Shown: positions 48,801-61,958 of the stretch, piece by piece
How positions within the stretch are numbered: position 1 is the first letter of the stretch
Layout of the letters: every line of letters begins with the position of its first letter
NCBI RefSeq assembly: GCF_964275005.1
Contig: NC_092705.1
Coordinates: 21,812,997-21,876,996, forward strand
DNA length: 64,000 nt
Origin: Diadema setosum
Lineage: Eukaryota; Echinodermata; Echinoidea; Diadematoida; Diadematidae
Direction of reading: 5' to 3'
Position numbers and translations under genes: made by a program
Notes under the pieces: model-generated
Told to the model about the DNA's origin: nothing
Seen by the model: only the letters and a program-made list of their open reading frames with translations
The model's database searches: none

Positions 48801-51800
48801 AACTGGAAACAAATGAGCCTCTCCATTAAGTAATATTTGGGCATGCTAATCCACTTTTATAACAGACAAAAAAAAAGAGAAAAAAAAAGAAAACAACTGT
48901 CCTGCCAATGTGATTTGACTGTAAAACTTCAAGTACTTTAAAAGTATGTTGTTCAAATAAAAATAAAAATGAAGATGCCATGCCAGTACACAATGCACAT
49001 GCCATTCCTGTGCTTACTCCTTCTTAATTTGTTTTTGACCATGGAAACATTGGTATGGGCAATGGTAAAAAAAACCATCTCATCCTAGAAAAGTATTCAA
49101 TTACACTGACAAAAAAAGGTTTTGTCATAATCAGTGTTATTAACCGAAGAAGTCATTATATGGGGATATATATGTATATATATTTTGCAAATACCTCTTT
49201 ACCAACTGAATGCTGGATGATTAGTATATTTATATGAAATATTTTAAAATGGGTTATACTCGCAAATTCAGGGCTAAGATGAATACTTCCTAATAGTTTG
49301 TCCAAATATAGACTCAAATGAGAAATACATGAAATATCATCATATGATATAATATCATATCTGGATATATTTGTTTGTTAGAATTTTGGTTGATGATTGA
49401 GACAAGTTCCTTTTGAAAACATTGAAAGCAGTGATGATATAAATTATATCAAAAAAGTGATTTTATGTTTTAGTTAAATGAGTTATCCAGTTAGATCAGA
49501 TCGCAGACATATCAAACTGAAAAATAAATATTTAGAGTGAATATTCTTTGAAAACAAAAATAAATGAATAAAAATATCATGCTTTAGATGTGTGAAAGAA
49601 TAATGAAAATAATTTGGTGAAAATCAAATCATATCACATGCAGAAATGAACTTAATCATGGCAGACATTCAATTTTTGCAGTCAGAGATCTGCAAAAAAT
49701 GAATGTTGTTAAATTCATTGAGAAAATCATATCATTGAAAGGAAGTTAAAAGGCAATGTCTGATTGGTTGGTTGTTAGGAAGTTTCCATGGCAGCGTGGC
49801 ATGTCTGCTATACGGAGAGAACCATGCAGAATTCTTACTCTTAAATCTTCTCTTTGGTCTGGATCTCTGCAGAGAACCTTCTCTGACTGAATAAAGGAAC
49901 GTTTTCAAACGAATTAAGATTATTCTACCAACATCCCCACTTTCAAAAATGAGTTGTCATGGTTAATGACAGAGACAATGATAAAATGCAAGCTTTTAAT
50001 GTCTTATCATTCACACAAGTATTCTGACACAAAGTCTAATAAATGCAACACATATTTGGTTGAGAGAAGTGTTGTTTTTACATAAATTCGAAAACAATGT
50101 TTATATTTCTTCAAAGAAGGTCCAGTGCTTCATTCTCATTATTATTCTCTTACTATGATATACACTTTGTAGAGGAATGAGAGCAAAAAAAAAAAAAAAT
50201 ACAATATGAGTATTATAGCAACAAGTCAAAACACATAACAAGATTTTTTAAACAAGGACAACTAAAAACAGACATTCAAAGCCCAAATGGAGTTTGTAAG
50301 AAATTAGTGCAATAAATACATGTATCACCCAGTTGTATATCAATGTTTCAAATAATTCAAGGAAACAACACATACTAAGTGTTTCAAATATACACTTATA
50401 TCAGGTATGGATAGGAGAACGATATGATGTTTAATTTTTGATAAGCCAAAATCTTCAAGACAAATGTTTTGAAGCCATAATATTCATAATGCCTCAAGTG
50501 TTTTATATATTGCTTGATTTCCATTTAACAGTTAATCAAAATTGAAAAATATGAATTATAAGAATTTAGTGAAATAAACAACAGTAATTAATTCTCTGGT
50601 CAAACTTTACTTCCTAATACAAGCAAATCTGCACAAAGGCCGTCAGAAGACTGATCTAAAAGACTGCACAAATTATTCAAACAGAAATAAAGTAGTTGCA
50701 AACAAACAATAATTAGTGATGACTACATAGCCTTCACCTTTTCTCTCTCGAGTCAAAATACCATATGAACCCATGTTAGTTTTGCCACAGCACCAGTGAT
50801 TATCTTCACAGAATTTAACCAAGACAGTAAAAGTTGCTTCAAAAGAGAGTATACAAATTTGAGGCCATTCCAAAGAAGAGCTAATCCTTGATGGACAATT
50901 TAAAAGTGTCACTCAAGAAGCCAAAGGGTGAATAAAAAGACAACAGTTTCTTGATATATCAGACAAACAAAACTCTATGGTCTAGTAGACTTTTATAGAT
51001 AATAACTTTGTTGCCTTGGAAACGTAACATATACCACATAAATAAACCAGAAGGAAAGATGGAAGTCTTACCTCTCGTGAGCCCCTCGTGGACAATCTTG
51101 CGCTCTTTGCCGAAATGTCTCAGCCATCGCTTCTTCTCCTTCCGGTTCCGACACATGAAGACGTAGACCTTGGGCGGGTCCTCGAAATTTTGGATCTTCC
51201 ATGCATAGCGGAGGGTGAGGTTCCAGTCATTCTCTGAGGGACCAAAACAGAGGGGAAAAAAATTATAATTTGTACAGGTAGGTGCCTACTAGGGATGCCA
51301 TTTATTAAACTGTAATGCAGTGTTCTGAGAGCTGAAAGGTATATTATCTGTGGACAAACATTATTTTTACCACTAGAGCAATAGACATTTTCTACATGTA
51401 GCAATACAACTTGGAAAATAGTGTTTTCCATTAAATCTGCAGAATTTTCGGCGCAAAAATGAGCTTATCTATCTTTTATTTGGTCGTTTTTTCATTCCAT
51501 AATGTTTCTGTGTATCCTTGAGCTCCTGCTGTTTGCAGAATATACATCTATCCTTTTTTTTTCAATATATGTCACTCATGTTTGTTTCTTTGCGTATAAT
51601 AAGGTACACATTTCTTTTTAAATATATTGCAGTGCTTTGTCCCTTTCATCCTTAATATTCACATGAGCTATTTCCATGCAATGGTTCTCATTTTCTTTTT
51701 CTTTTTAAATTTGCCAGCCATTTATCGATAGGAATGACAGATAGTTCTCTGAACAAGAAGAACAATTTCTGTACTCATTTGTAAAATGAAAACAGAAACA

Positions 51801-54800
51801 CACGACACTAACTATAGAGTAAGGCCATCACTGGCAAACAGGGGTAATACCTTTGCCATCAGGAAGATCTTCAATCTGGCAGTCATCCAAATCGATGCGA
51901 TCCTTGTAGACAAAAACATCTCTCCTCAGAATGTCCTGAGGAGTTAGGAAATGCGAGATGAACGAGAAGTGAACCTTACAGTCTATGCAAAAATCATTCA
52001 GGCAAGAAACGGGGACGATTTTATCGGCAGAAGTGATCTTTCAAATACAGATGGACTAACATCTAATCTTACCAGCTTTCTGGGTCATATGACAGTAATT
52101 TTAATCTGTTTTTGCCAATGACAAAGCATCAATCTCATGTTTATTTGTTTTTTTGACAAAAATACTTTCTTGATAGAAATTCTTGTCGTCACAAGTTTCC
52201 AACCTTGCTGCACAAGCACTATTCAGTTGAATTAACAAAACAAAAGCAATGTGAAATGACAGCCAGATGCATTTGAGACAAACAAAACATTATATGCCTA
52301 TCTCAACGGCAATATACTGTAGGATATATATACAACACAATGAATATATAAATAATGAAAGGAAACATTTGGTGCTGTAGGCACACTCATCCCTTTACAT
52401 GTGATATAATGGTATATCATATAATGCATATTTTGATTATGTAATGGTGGGTTTACATACTGCTAGAATATATATATACTCGAGTATACTTTTATGTGTA
52501 TTTATGGTATGTGACTACACTTGCATGTGCACACATATACATCAGGTACATATATCATATGATTGAACACATACAATGTACACCTCATAATCTGCTTTCA
52601 CTTACAGTCTGGGTTGCACTTGCATGTAATATACCATCTGGGAATATATGTTCGCAAATGTATGATTGTATAATTGCGATACATACAAAGTTTACAGTAA
52701 AATGGGATATGATTTTTTAAATCACTCTATATTGGTGTTGCAGTATATGAATGTTTATATAACATGTTGTGACATAGCTTTATTGTGTGAACAAGTGTAC
52801 TATCACACCATTTGACCAAATCTTACACTCACTGTCATACAGCAGTATAGGCAGCATAAATGAACTAGTATATACCAGACACTTGTAATCTAAATCTAAT
52901 GACAGCTTATCCCGTTGAGAGCACAGGAACTAGATAAAATCCCCATGAAGGTTCTTTGTTGTTTTTGTTTGTTTTTACAATTCTTTTTGATCAATTCTTG
53001 ATTTACAATTCAGTTTGTCATTGGCTATCAATTTACACTTTCTTCATTAAATGATAAATATTGCCCTTTGAAGCTGTCTTAACATAGTCATCACAGCATT
53101 TAAAAACCAAAGTGAACTCAAAGAATGATATGGGCATCATACAATTGTACAAATCACCAAACATACAGAATGTTATCATACATCAGACTTGACGTGCAAT
53201 TGTCATGAATGCATAAAACAGTTGTTAGGAAAATGACACTCATTAGTTAGCCCAACGACCCAGGTTTGCAAACTTGCACAGAGAAATCACACAAGAACTG
53301 AAAATTAGGAAAGAGCTTAACAGAAAGAATAAAGCGATATGGACAGAAAGAGAAAGAAAGGCAAAAACTGCTATCTTAAAAAAAAACAAAAAACATATCA
53401 CTTGCTATGATTTTTAGCTATAACCATCACCACAATTAACTGCCCCACTAATGCACAAGTCTGCTAAAATTGAATGTGCATTCTCTACACTGCCATACAC
53501 CCCCTCACATATTGCCCAAGGTTAAAAAGTGCTATGCCAAAAGCATCCATATCCCTCGTAAGTTGTTGATCCACCACCGATTCCTATGCATGGGATTACA
53601 ACGTGTGCACTCGATAATGTGTTGGTTACATAAGCTGGGAAACCAGACGATGGACATGATCGAGGGGGGACTTTGAGACGGAAATCTTACACGCCACATG
53701 TAGAAAGAAGCTGCCAGGTACTCCTTGGTGTGAATTTCTCCCCTTCGAGTCTTATCAATCCACTCATCTATCCACAACTATGTACACATATGGGTACACG
53801 ACAGAAGGTTGAGGACAAAGAATCGGTACAGCGTTAGAGAACAGGGTTTCCATGGAAACAAAGAGTAGGAAAAAATAGCCCAGTTTTCAAATCGCTGAAG
53901 TAGGAATGGTAAATTGGGCCATCCCGCAAATGGTGGATTTGTATGGCAGAAGTTTTTGTCACACGAAAATCAAACACATCTGGATGAATTGAAATACATG
54001 TATGCCTTCGACAGCAGTGAAGTACACATTATAAGAGCTACAAGGAGCAGTTCTGTTTTCCTATTTTGAAGTGAAAGTTGTTTTTTTTTTCTTTCTTTCT
54101 AAATCAAGGATTTAAACTGCGCTTCTGAGCTAATTTTTTTTTTAAAGATAAATCTGCCACTTTCATATAAAATTTCAGTTTTCTAGTTCGAAATGTTCAG
54201 TGATTAGGAGTATTATGAGAGACTTTGGGAGGCTGAAAATCAACTCTAGTTGATCTGAGCACTTCAATGAAGGCTGTAATGCACTTCAAAAGTGAAATTC
54301 ACTGGAACAAAATAAAGCCAACTCCTCAAAAAAAAAAACAACAACAAAAAAAAAAAGCAAACTACATAAAGCCCAAATTGAAATGGTACATATTTGCTTC
54401 GATCAAATCATTGTAAGAACTTTTATGTCAGTATAATGAAAGTGAAACATGTGAAGTCAATTTCACTTCAAACAGACCTCATTAATACACTAAGAACAGA
54501 TAAGAATTGATGTTTTTTCAGTGGCCTCTGATAGGAACCATTTCAAAGCTTTGTCAAGCATGTAAACATATATCTTTTTAATATCTTTTAATCTGTGAAA
54601 CTTTGTCATGTGTTGTAGTTTCTTTTTTTTCACTGCAATCTCTCCTTGTTGCAGATTTGACCTTCACATGCTCTGTCAATTTGACATCCTTACAAAAGGA
54701 AAGACAGTGATATTGACTGCCTTGTGGAAAGGGACAAGAGTGTATTAAACACTGTCTAGTATATAAGAAAAGTTAGTAGAAAGATCTAGTCCCATAGCTT

Positions 54801-57800
54801 GCCTAAAAAGAGTGAACAGATCCCATGTTGTAGAGAGCTACAGTGGATCTACAGAATGCAAATCACTCTCACCATGCACGAGTGCCACGCAGCTTGCATA
54901 ACCCCTAAATTGGCAACACAGCGACTAGCAAATGACTTGAAGTATAGCTGCGTCTATCTCACTTGCATTGTTAACAACCGACACAATCCAATCACATCAT
55001 GCTCTATCCATTGTGGAAAGAGACATCTAATATTCCTTTCATCTGTTTTTTTTTTTCACTCCTTGTTTCTACTGTGTCTATGGATTTGTTTATTACCAAA
55101 TTTACTATGATACTCTTTATAGCACAGTCCCCATCCAAAAATTTGAGAATGAAAAGGAGCAACCAAATGTCACAAACTTTATGCAAATGGTACGGTACGA
55201 AGACAGGGGAAGTTGTTCAGATTTTGATATTCTGTGAGGGAGACACAGCACAGAGGGTTTATTAATTTTGGCATAACATGCTTATCTTGTTTGACTGAGA
55301 CATAACAAATTGACAGAGTATGAAACTTCCTATTGCATTGGCAGCATGACAATTCAACTGTGTGCTCCTTAGTTTTCTTTTGACATTTAATCGAAAAAGT
55401 GATATAAAAGTTGAATTGAATTCAGCACTGAATCACAGAAGAGACAAAAATTGCCAATACATCAGTTATTGCTGGAGCTGTCTGTCAGTCATCTCTTCGA
55501 TTCTTTTCTAAACAATCATTGCACAAAGCATGAGGAACTAATTAGCGCTAGAGGGTGATGCCTGCTTCAATTCTGTTGCCTGACATCCCTGAGGAAGAAA
55601 ACCACCACATGAGTTCACAGCAGCCAAAAGGATAAACCCGCAGTTACCCCTGAGCTCCCAAGATGTCAGAGAGAAGAGAAAGAGAGAGTAGATCGAGAGC
55701 AGCAACGCCTCACATACCTTTCTGCAGATGATGAGCTGGTGGTCAAAGAGGAAGAGTTGGCGTGGCGACGTGCGATGCCTTCCCGTCAGGCTGACTCGGG
55801 CAACTTCATCGGAGTAGATTAGCATAGAGCTGCGGTCCAACACGTCGTCTCCCTATACACATCAAGACATGAGGCAGATCAGTGATCAACTTTGACTACA
55901 TAATAAGGAATATTTGAGATGGTAAGGTTAGAAAATTACTCAAATACATTGTAGGCCATTCCTCTCAGATCTTGATAATATACATGAATGACAAAGATCA
56001 TGGAATCATGATAATTGTGCAGGCACACAGCAATTTTAACAGCAAAGCAGACATGCTATGGAGACATGAAATGCATCTATGTCATCTCAATTGCACTTTG
56101 TCTTTCTACATATCAAAAAATTGCACATGCATCATGAGAATTTCCCCTCCCAAAAAACAAAAAACAAACAAACAAACACACAAACAAAAAACAAACAAAC
56201 AAACAAACAAACAAATCTACAGGTAAAATGAGTAAGGCCCAGCTTTGTTCAGGTGAATGACTGACAGTGATCAGTTTTGCCACATCAGAAATCTTGATGG
56301 GAGATTATTCTTTCATATTCCTTTTTTTTTTAAACAGTCACTACATATTTTGGAACCTCTTTGAAACCATACCTATAAAACTATACAGGATAGAAAACTT
56401 TGCATATCATTTAAATTGATTTTGGACTAGTATTACAAATTGGTTCAATGAGGTACGTAGAATCCTCACCTCCCAATCCCCAATGTTCTTCTGCCACAGT
56501 GCAATGTTCTCGATGTGCTCGATTCGCCGTTTCCGCTCGTTGATGCTCTGTGCAACCTCCCTCATGGCGTCGAGGGCGCCCTTCAGCGGCTCGTAGTCCG
56601 GGTGCTGGGGCCTGGTGTACTTGAGCAGTTCGTTCAGCTGCAGCGGGTACTTGCAGATCTTCTGGACGGGGGTCAGGAGGAAGCCGTCTAGCGAGATTTG
56701 AATCATGGCCTGCAGGAGCCGACATGCCTGTGAAGGAAAACCCCAAAGAACCAGAGTAAATCAAAGCATTAGGACATAAAGAATAAACAGACAATTAAAT
56801 TCAATTTATTGCTTTCATTTCATTTATTTCCAAATCTGATAAAAAGCACATATAGTGTACAGAGGTTATAAGGACTATACATAGAACATAGGAGAAATAC
56901 AGAAAAAAGGTCCTAGATCTATACCATTTTCACAAGAGACAAGACTCTAGATAAAACAAGCATTTAAGTATATTCATTACCTAGAGAAATAGAAAAATGT
57001 GAATTTGCAAGCAATGAAACCCATCTTTCAGGTCACATGTAGTGGTGGAATGATATGCTGGATGCAAAATAGGCATCCTACACTTGATGTATTTTCTCCC
57101 AATCATTTTGAATGACACAGCAAGCATTGCTAAACATTTTTAATATTGAATATTTGCAAGAAATTATTCAGCTGACTCGATAAGGACAATGATATAATCT
57201 TTGTAGCTGAGCACAAATAAAAAAAAAAATGGAGAAAAAAAAAATGCCCCTACCATTGACAAGTGTTTGGTCTGTTAGCCCAAGAAATACAACCTTAAAA
57301 AGCAAAATGACATAGATACAAAATTAGCTTCCTGGGAATTCCAGGCAACATGTGTGCCAAAACATTCTTACAAATGTGGCTTTTTTTTTTTTCTGCGGTC
57401 AGTACCTCATCATAAAGTCAAAATTGTACAACGCACTTGGCTACACTCACCTCAAAGAATTGCACATATTTGTTATCCTTCATAAGGTCCTGGAGTTCGC
57501 TGATGGCGTGGGGATAGTTATTGCAGTACTCGCCGTAGATGTTGAACTGGTTTTTCTGTTCCATGAAAGAAGTCATTGGAGAATATCATACATCATGCCA
57601 GTGTCGTTCATTGCAAAAGTTTCAGTCTTCACAGGAACACCTTGAAGTTCTTGAAAAAAAAAAATATTCTATTCTAAATGCCTCAACACACAGCTGAATG
57701 TCAGGTCCATGACAACAACATCTGGGGGGGATTTCATGAAGGAACTTGTCGGATAAAATGTCCGACAAGTCAATTATATCCGACAAATTCCGAGAAATCA

Positions 57801-60800
57801 GCCAATCAGACTAAAGAATTTCTCAAAAACTTGTCGGATATAATTGACTTGTCAGATATTTTATCCGACAAGTTCCTTCATGAAATGCCCCCCTCATCTA
57901 TTATAATCCTTCTGCAACAGTGAAGACATCACATGACTAAAATGATAAATTCCACTATTTTCATAAAAGGGAAACCAGCTTAAAACAAGACCGTATCTGA
58001 ATAATATCATCTTTCATGTATCAATAATCCCTTTAAATCGGATCATACATGGTACATAAGAATAATCATAAAATCTGCATTAACTTTTGGAATTTTTGCT
58101 TGTGTGAAGGACTTTCAAAAAAGGATTTTATTACAAAGATCATCCCCTCCCATTGAAACACAAATAACTAGGTGAGTATATAACATAAATTCCTCAAGTG
58201 CTGTCTCTTCAAAAACTTCAGCTACAACGCCGTACATTACTGCCCTTAAAGGGACTGTACAGTACTGGTTGAGGTGGGGATTCATGTTTTGAACATTCTT
58301 AAGTGAGATAATGAGAAACCTCTTATGAAATATGAAAGAGCATGTAACTTTAAGAAGGATTCAACGTTTATTTGATGAAAATTGGTTCTCAAATGGCTGA
58401 GATATCAAAAAAAGTGATAATAATAAAAGGCGACAGGCCACAACTTTATTAGAATCTCTTTGTTTCATCTTGTTTTTGGATATCTCAGCCATTTCAAAAC
58501 CGATTTTCATCAAATAAACTTTTGATACACCTTAGAATTGCATGCTCTTTGCCATCTCATAGAGTGGTTTCTGAATATCTCGCAAAACGTTAAAAGCTAA
58601 ATCCTCACCTCGACTAGAACTGTACACACCCTTTAAACCTCAGTAGATCTTTAAACCTCAGTTAGCTGTGTCTGCTGATGGGCACAGATGTTTGGGAATT
58701 ATTGTTGATATTTAGAGATTACCTAATCCTCCTAATCCCAAGTGTGTCACCTTGGTCTTCCTGTCAGACTGAGGTACATTTCTACACCTGATTGTGCTTG
58801 CTGAACTTTAAAACTAGATTTAAGTTTGAGGGGATTATCAAAAGTTGATGAAAAAGCGTGGCAAGAATAAACTACAGTAAAACCAGAACTTTCTGTGTGC
58901 ATGAACTTTTGTTAGGAGCCAGAGTTTGTGAAAGTTAAACACATGCCAAAAAGGTTTTGTTGGCACAGTGCATTGAATATCAGTGGCAACTCGCAAAAAT
59001 GTGTGTCTGGGTGCATAAAGGGGTAAGAAATGGGAAGGAACAGGATGGACAGACTGAAGTGGAAAGCACTGGAGAGAGAGAGTCTCACATATTTGAGGAA
59101 GCACGCTCCGATGGCACTGAGGTGTGGCATATCCACATTGATGCATGTCTCGAGGTCCACCAGGAAGAGCATCTGGAATGAATGGATGTCCTCGATGTTG
59201 CAGAAGAGTTTGGTCCGCAGTGCGTCCGAGAACATGTCGGGTCTACTCCGAGCCTGCTCGATGTAGCCCTGTTGAGAGCGGAGATCAATCAGATTATTAA
59301 AGGGTATTGCAGTCTATACCGATGAAAATACTTGTAGCTTCTACTGTCAAGCTTTCAATGGCAAACATGAGACACACTCCAGCTCATATCTTACATTTTG
59401 GATAACACTGGATTTGCAAAAAACAGCACAACCAGCACAACATACTTCATCTGTATTGAGATTGTTTACTTTCTTTCTTTTTTTTTCTTTTTCTTTTTAA
59501 GGAGGAGGAGGAGGAGGCAAATATATCATTTTAGAGATCATGCCACGGATCACTGTAATGTCTTGTTCTACTGAGATCCAACCTTTGTGAGAAAATCTTC
59601 ATGCACAAAAATAACCATATGAAATTATTTCTACAAATATATACTGAAGCACAATGAAGGTACCATGCACTCGTGTATATTTCATGCTCGTAATAATTAT
59701 TATCAGAGAAGACACTTTCAAGCAACGGGAGATCAGCATTTAGTACGTTTGGATTTACTTTTAATGGCCACTAAAGAAGCACTTCAGTGCTTCTAAGCAA
59801 GATACCACAGAACAATGGCACAAGGCTCTTTCAAAAGGTGATCTTATTTGGAATACAACTACTTGGGAGAATTGATATCCTTTTGGCACATACTACGACA
59901 ACCTTTTTTTTTTCATGTTGAAAGCGAAAAGTTCTTCGCGTAGAAAGTGACATAGCAATTAGGTCGTGACCTCTCACCTCACTGATGTTGGCCAGGTTAC
60001 GGACGTAATCCCTCTCCGTGGTGATGATCTCCCGGATGACGTTTGCCCGCACCTCGTCGTTGCTAAGGAAACTGAGGCTGACCTTGCGCATGAGGGGCTC
60101 GTGGGTGGTGCTCAGCCCCCCTTGCTGGTTGGCCGCCGTGTTGTCCTGACTCAGGCGTGAGATACACTCCTCTACTGTCTCCCCCTGTGAGACTTTGAGC
60201 TGTCAGAATAAAGATAAAATCACAGGTAAGATCTCTCTGGCTCTTCTTAACCAGCTGAGGCCGGGCTGATTTTGCTACAACACGCATTTTCCATAGACAC
60301 CTGCCCAAGTATTTTCGGGACTCGTCTTCAACGGGTTAAAGTTTGCCACTCAACAGTCCTTTCATGGATTACATACACATGGTGCTACCGCAAAACTCTC
60401 TTCCTCATTTACTGTTCATCACCTTGCAAACTTTCACACAAAACATGAACTTTCTATTGCTTTTGTTTTTAATACCACTAACAAGGTTGTTAGGCAGTGA
60501 ATTTATAATCCTGACAAAATTATATCCCATCAAAATCTGAATGACTTGAAGAAACTTCAGACACTCCTGGATAACTCCTAAAAGCATCAAAATAATTCCT
60601 TTATCTGACATCTTAGGACAGTAAATGTTGCCAAATATTCCCCTCCCCCCCCCCACCCTACTCATGTGCTCTACCCCCCGCTGCACTCACCCTGACAAAT
60701 TGAGCCGGTAACCACCCTTCCTGCTTGTCAATGCACCCCCACCACCAGAAGGAGTCGGTCATGTCGGTGATCTCCACCACGTCTCCCGCTTGGAAGGTCA

Positions 60801-61680
60801 GCTCGGTGCCATCCATAGTCACGTGATCAAACAGGGCCTCTGCCAGCGTGGCGGCAAAGAACTGGTCAAATGTCTGGAAGAGAGAAGAGTGTTTAGTGCA
60901 CTAAGACTAGTACACTGACTCATAATACATCAACAAAAGATTGATGTTGCAACTGCTAGACAAATTGCTTTGCATTGACATACATAAAAAAGACTTCACT
61001 AATTTGAAAATGTAGACATTCAATCAATATGACACAGTACAACATTTTGTCAGTCTATAGCCCAGTGACAGCATTGCAAAGAGATATAGGAAACGATAGA
61101 GTCAAGGGATATGTAAAAAAAATAAAAAGTTGGGAAGAGACATAAAAATGCCATTTTGTTCTATGTCTGTATTTATCTTAATAAAAAAAAAAAGATGCAC
61201 ATCATATCACTGAGAGAGAGAGAGAGAGACTGAGAGTGAGCGAGAGTTTGAGCAGTCACCTTTGCAGAATTCATTATGTATGGGCTTGACAGAGTTTTTG
61301 CATGGTTTTGAAAATTATCGCTCACTGTCCACCGATAATGTTGGGCACCCTGTCGGAGTTAAAATTCTCTTTCATCAATGTAACAGTATCCATTTCACTG
61401 CCAGGCCTACAATATTTTGGGCATCCTACTACATGAACAGACAAATTCACGAGAGTTGTCATCCTATATTCAGCCTACTGTGTCTTAATTTTGATATCAC
61501 AATTTTTGCATCAGGAGTGCCGTCAATTGACATTTGTCTAAAATCCCATAAACCTAAAAAGTATGTTTAAGTCTCTGCTGCTTTTTCTATGATCACTACT
61601 GTGTATACTCACCTCTGACATTCTGGCGTTGATCTTACTGAGATCAGGGTCTGATAACATCTGTTCTTCATCTCCGAGTC
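45853..61680 (-). CDS. SPATA13/ARHGEF4/ARHGEF9-like: Asef/collybistin-type Rho guanine nucleotide exchange factor (SH3-DH-PH), 5' partial
   Basis: Seen, in transcript order: exons 61680-61613, 60873-60691, 60199-59978, 59268-59089, 57555-57451, 56727-56470, 55852-55718, 51935-51851, 51233-51072, 48228-48148, 46010-45853 (stop TGA). All have AG/GT borders, the phases join, and 544 residues are visible. SH3 is about residues 35-83 ([27 protein letters not shown]). DH is about 136-325 ([54 protein letters not shown]). PH follows ([33 protein letters not shown]). The C-terminus ends in a PKRKSRSLF motif like that of vertebrate relatives. Known: the DH-PH unit catalyses GDP/GTP exchange on Rac1/Cdc42, and in Asef the SH3 can mask the DH. 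The first visible exon begins mid-codon, so 5' exons, including any APC-binding region, lie beyond the window. Invertebrates may have one co-orthologue of the three vertebrate genes; I cannot choose among them. Introns carry several foldback elements. Confidence -1.
46252..47664. mobile_element. Mosaic foldback element (AAGGCCGTGTCACACC ends)
   Basis: AAGGCCGTGTCACACCAGC at the left and GGTGTGACACCGCCTT at the right are inverted. A second left-type end (AAAGGCCCTGTCACACCAGC) sits at 46408. Interior segments are mirrored too: 46270-46385 with about 47165-47285, and about 47055-47150 with about 47315-47390. GC content is higher than in the flanks. It lies in the last intron of the GEF. No transposase; short frames are palindrome by-products. 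Confidence -1.
48646..48686. repeat. (GA)n microsatellite
   Basis: Interrupted AG units in a GEF intron. Confidence -1.
49858..49892 (-). other. Weak candidate alternative terminal exon of the Rho GEF
   Basis: Between the PH C-terminal exon and the penultimate exon, the minus strand has a good acceptor (GGTTCTCTGCAG). Read in the phase left by the 51072 donor, it gives E-IQTKEKI and then TAA. If used, the protein would stop soon after the PH domain and lose the C-terminal PKRK tail. A GTAAGA a few bases later could make it a 28-nt poison exon. Nothing but splice-site strings supports it. Confidence -1.
49895..51071. other. Rho GEF intron, no other feature
   Basis: Very AT-rich; no repeat structure or exon stands out. 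Confidence -1.
51936..53690. other. Rho GEF intron, no other feature
   Basis: AT-rich sequence with TATATA and ACATAC alternations; nothing coding. Confidence -1.
53691..53777 (-). other. Candidate in-frame cassette exon of the Rho GEF (87 nt)
   Basis: On the minus strand, TACATAG is followed by an 87-nt fully open segment ending before GTAAGATT. It is phase 0 at both ends. It would fit between the upstream PH exon (ending IICRK, phase 0) and the next one (starting DILRRD, phase 0) without changing frame. It would insert 29 residues beginning [16 protein letters not shown] and ending AASFYMWR. The composition looks protein-like (five acidic and six basic residues, three Trp), but the acceptor has a weak pyrimidine tract. 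Known relatives read RK-DLLRRD straight through here, so the insert would split the PH domain between strands. It may be alternatively spliced, belong to something else, or be chance. Confidence -1.
53778..55717. other. Rho GEF intron, no other feature
   Basis: AT-rich with A/T homopolymers; nothing coding is supported. Confidence -1.
56155..56216. repeat. (CAAA)n microsatellite
   Basis: Irregular CAAA/CACA units in a GEF intron. Confidence -1.
57724..57893. mobile_element. 170-bp near-perfect foldback MITE
   Basis: The arms are about 63 bp: GGGGGGGATTTCATGAAGGA and CTTGTCGGATA blocks at the left are mirrored through TTCCTTCATGAAATGCCCCC at the right. TTGTCGGAT/ATCCGACAA is repeated within each arm, so each arm can also fold on itself. 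It lies in a Rho GEF intron about 170 bp upstream (transcript sense) of the 57555 exon. Confidence -1.
58246..58636. mobile_element. Foldback MITE with TTAA ends, copy 2
   Basis: Homologous along its length to the element at 6516: shared GAGATAATGAGAAACC, TATGAAATATGAAAGA, TTTATTTGATGAAAAT and GATATCTCAGCCATTTC blocks, again arranged as an inverted repeat with TTAA at both ends. It sits in an intron of the Rho GEF (between 57555 and 59089). Confidence -1.
59501..59518. repeat. (GGA)n microsatellite
   Basis: Six GGA-type units following a pyrimidine tract. Confidence -1.
60247..60339. mobile_element. piggyBac-like mini-MITE (inverted orientation)
   Basis: TTAACCAGCTGAGG at the left, GCTACAACACGCATTTTCC inside, TCAACGGGTTAA at the right. 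It lies in a Rho GEF intron just upstream of the 60199 exon. Confidence -1.
61210..61246. repeat. (GA)n microsatellite
   Basis: GA units with GAGTGAGCGAGAG interruptions in a GEF intron. Confidence -1.
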
Positions 61681-61902
61681 CTGGGGTGAGGTAAAAGATT
61701 CAGAAACGACAAACATCGCGTCAAGCTTCATCTTTAGCACTCAATTCCACATCTTTCTTCTTTATGATGTATCTACAGGGCTGCCAACATCCATATGTTA
61801 TAATCATGGAGATTCAAAAAAGCTATCATGGAAAAACATGTGTATTAGTGTATTACATGAAATCTCAACATGCAAAAAACAAAGCCCAAGAAGTGTATTA
61901 AT

Positions 61903-61958
61903 GTTTTTTGTTTTGTTTTGTTTGTTTGTTTGTTTGTTTGTTTTTGTTTTGTTTTTTT
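61903..61958. repeat. (TTTG)n microsatellite
   Basis: Irregular TTTG/TTTTG units upstream of the first visible GEF exon. Confidence -1.

Noticed and set aside
56411..56794. 127-codon minus frame in an alternative reading of the DH exon
   Set aside because: The real frame in this exon gives the DH motif [15 protein letters not shown]; the other is a GC-rich shadow.
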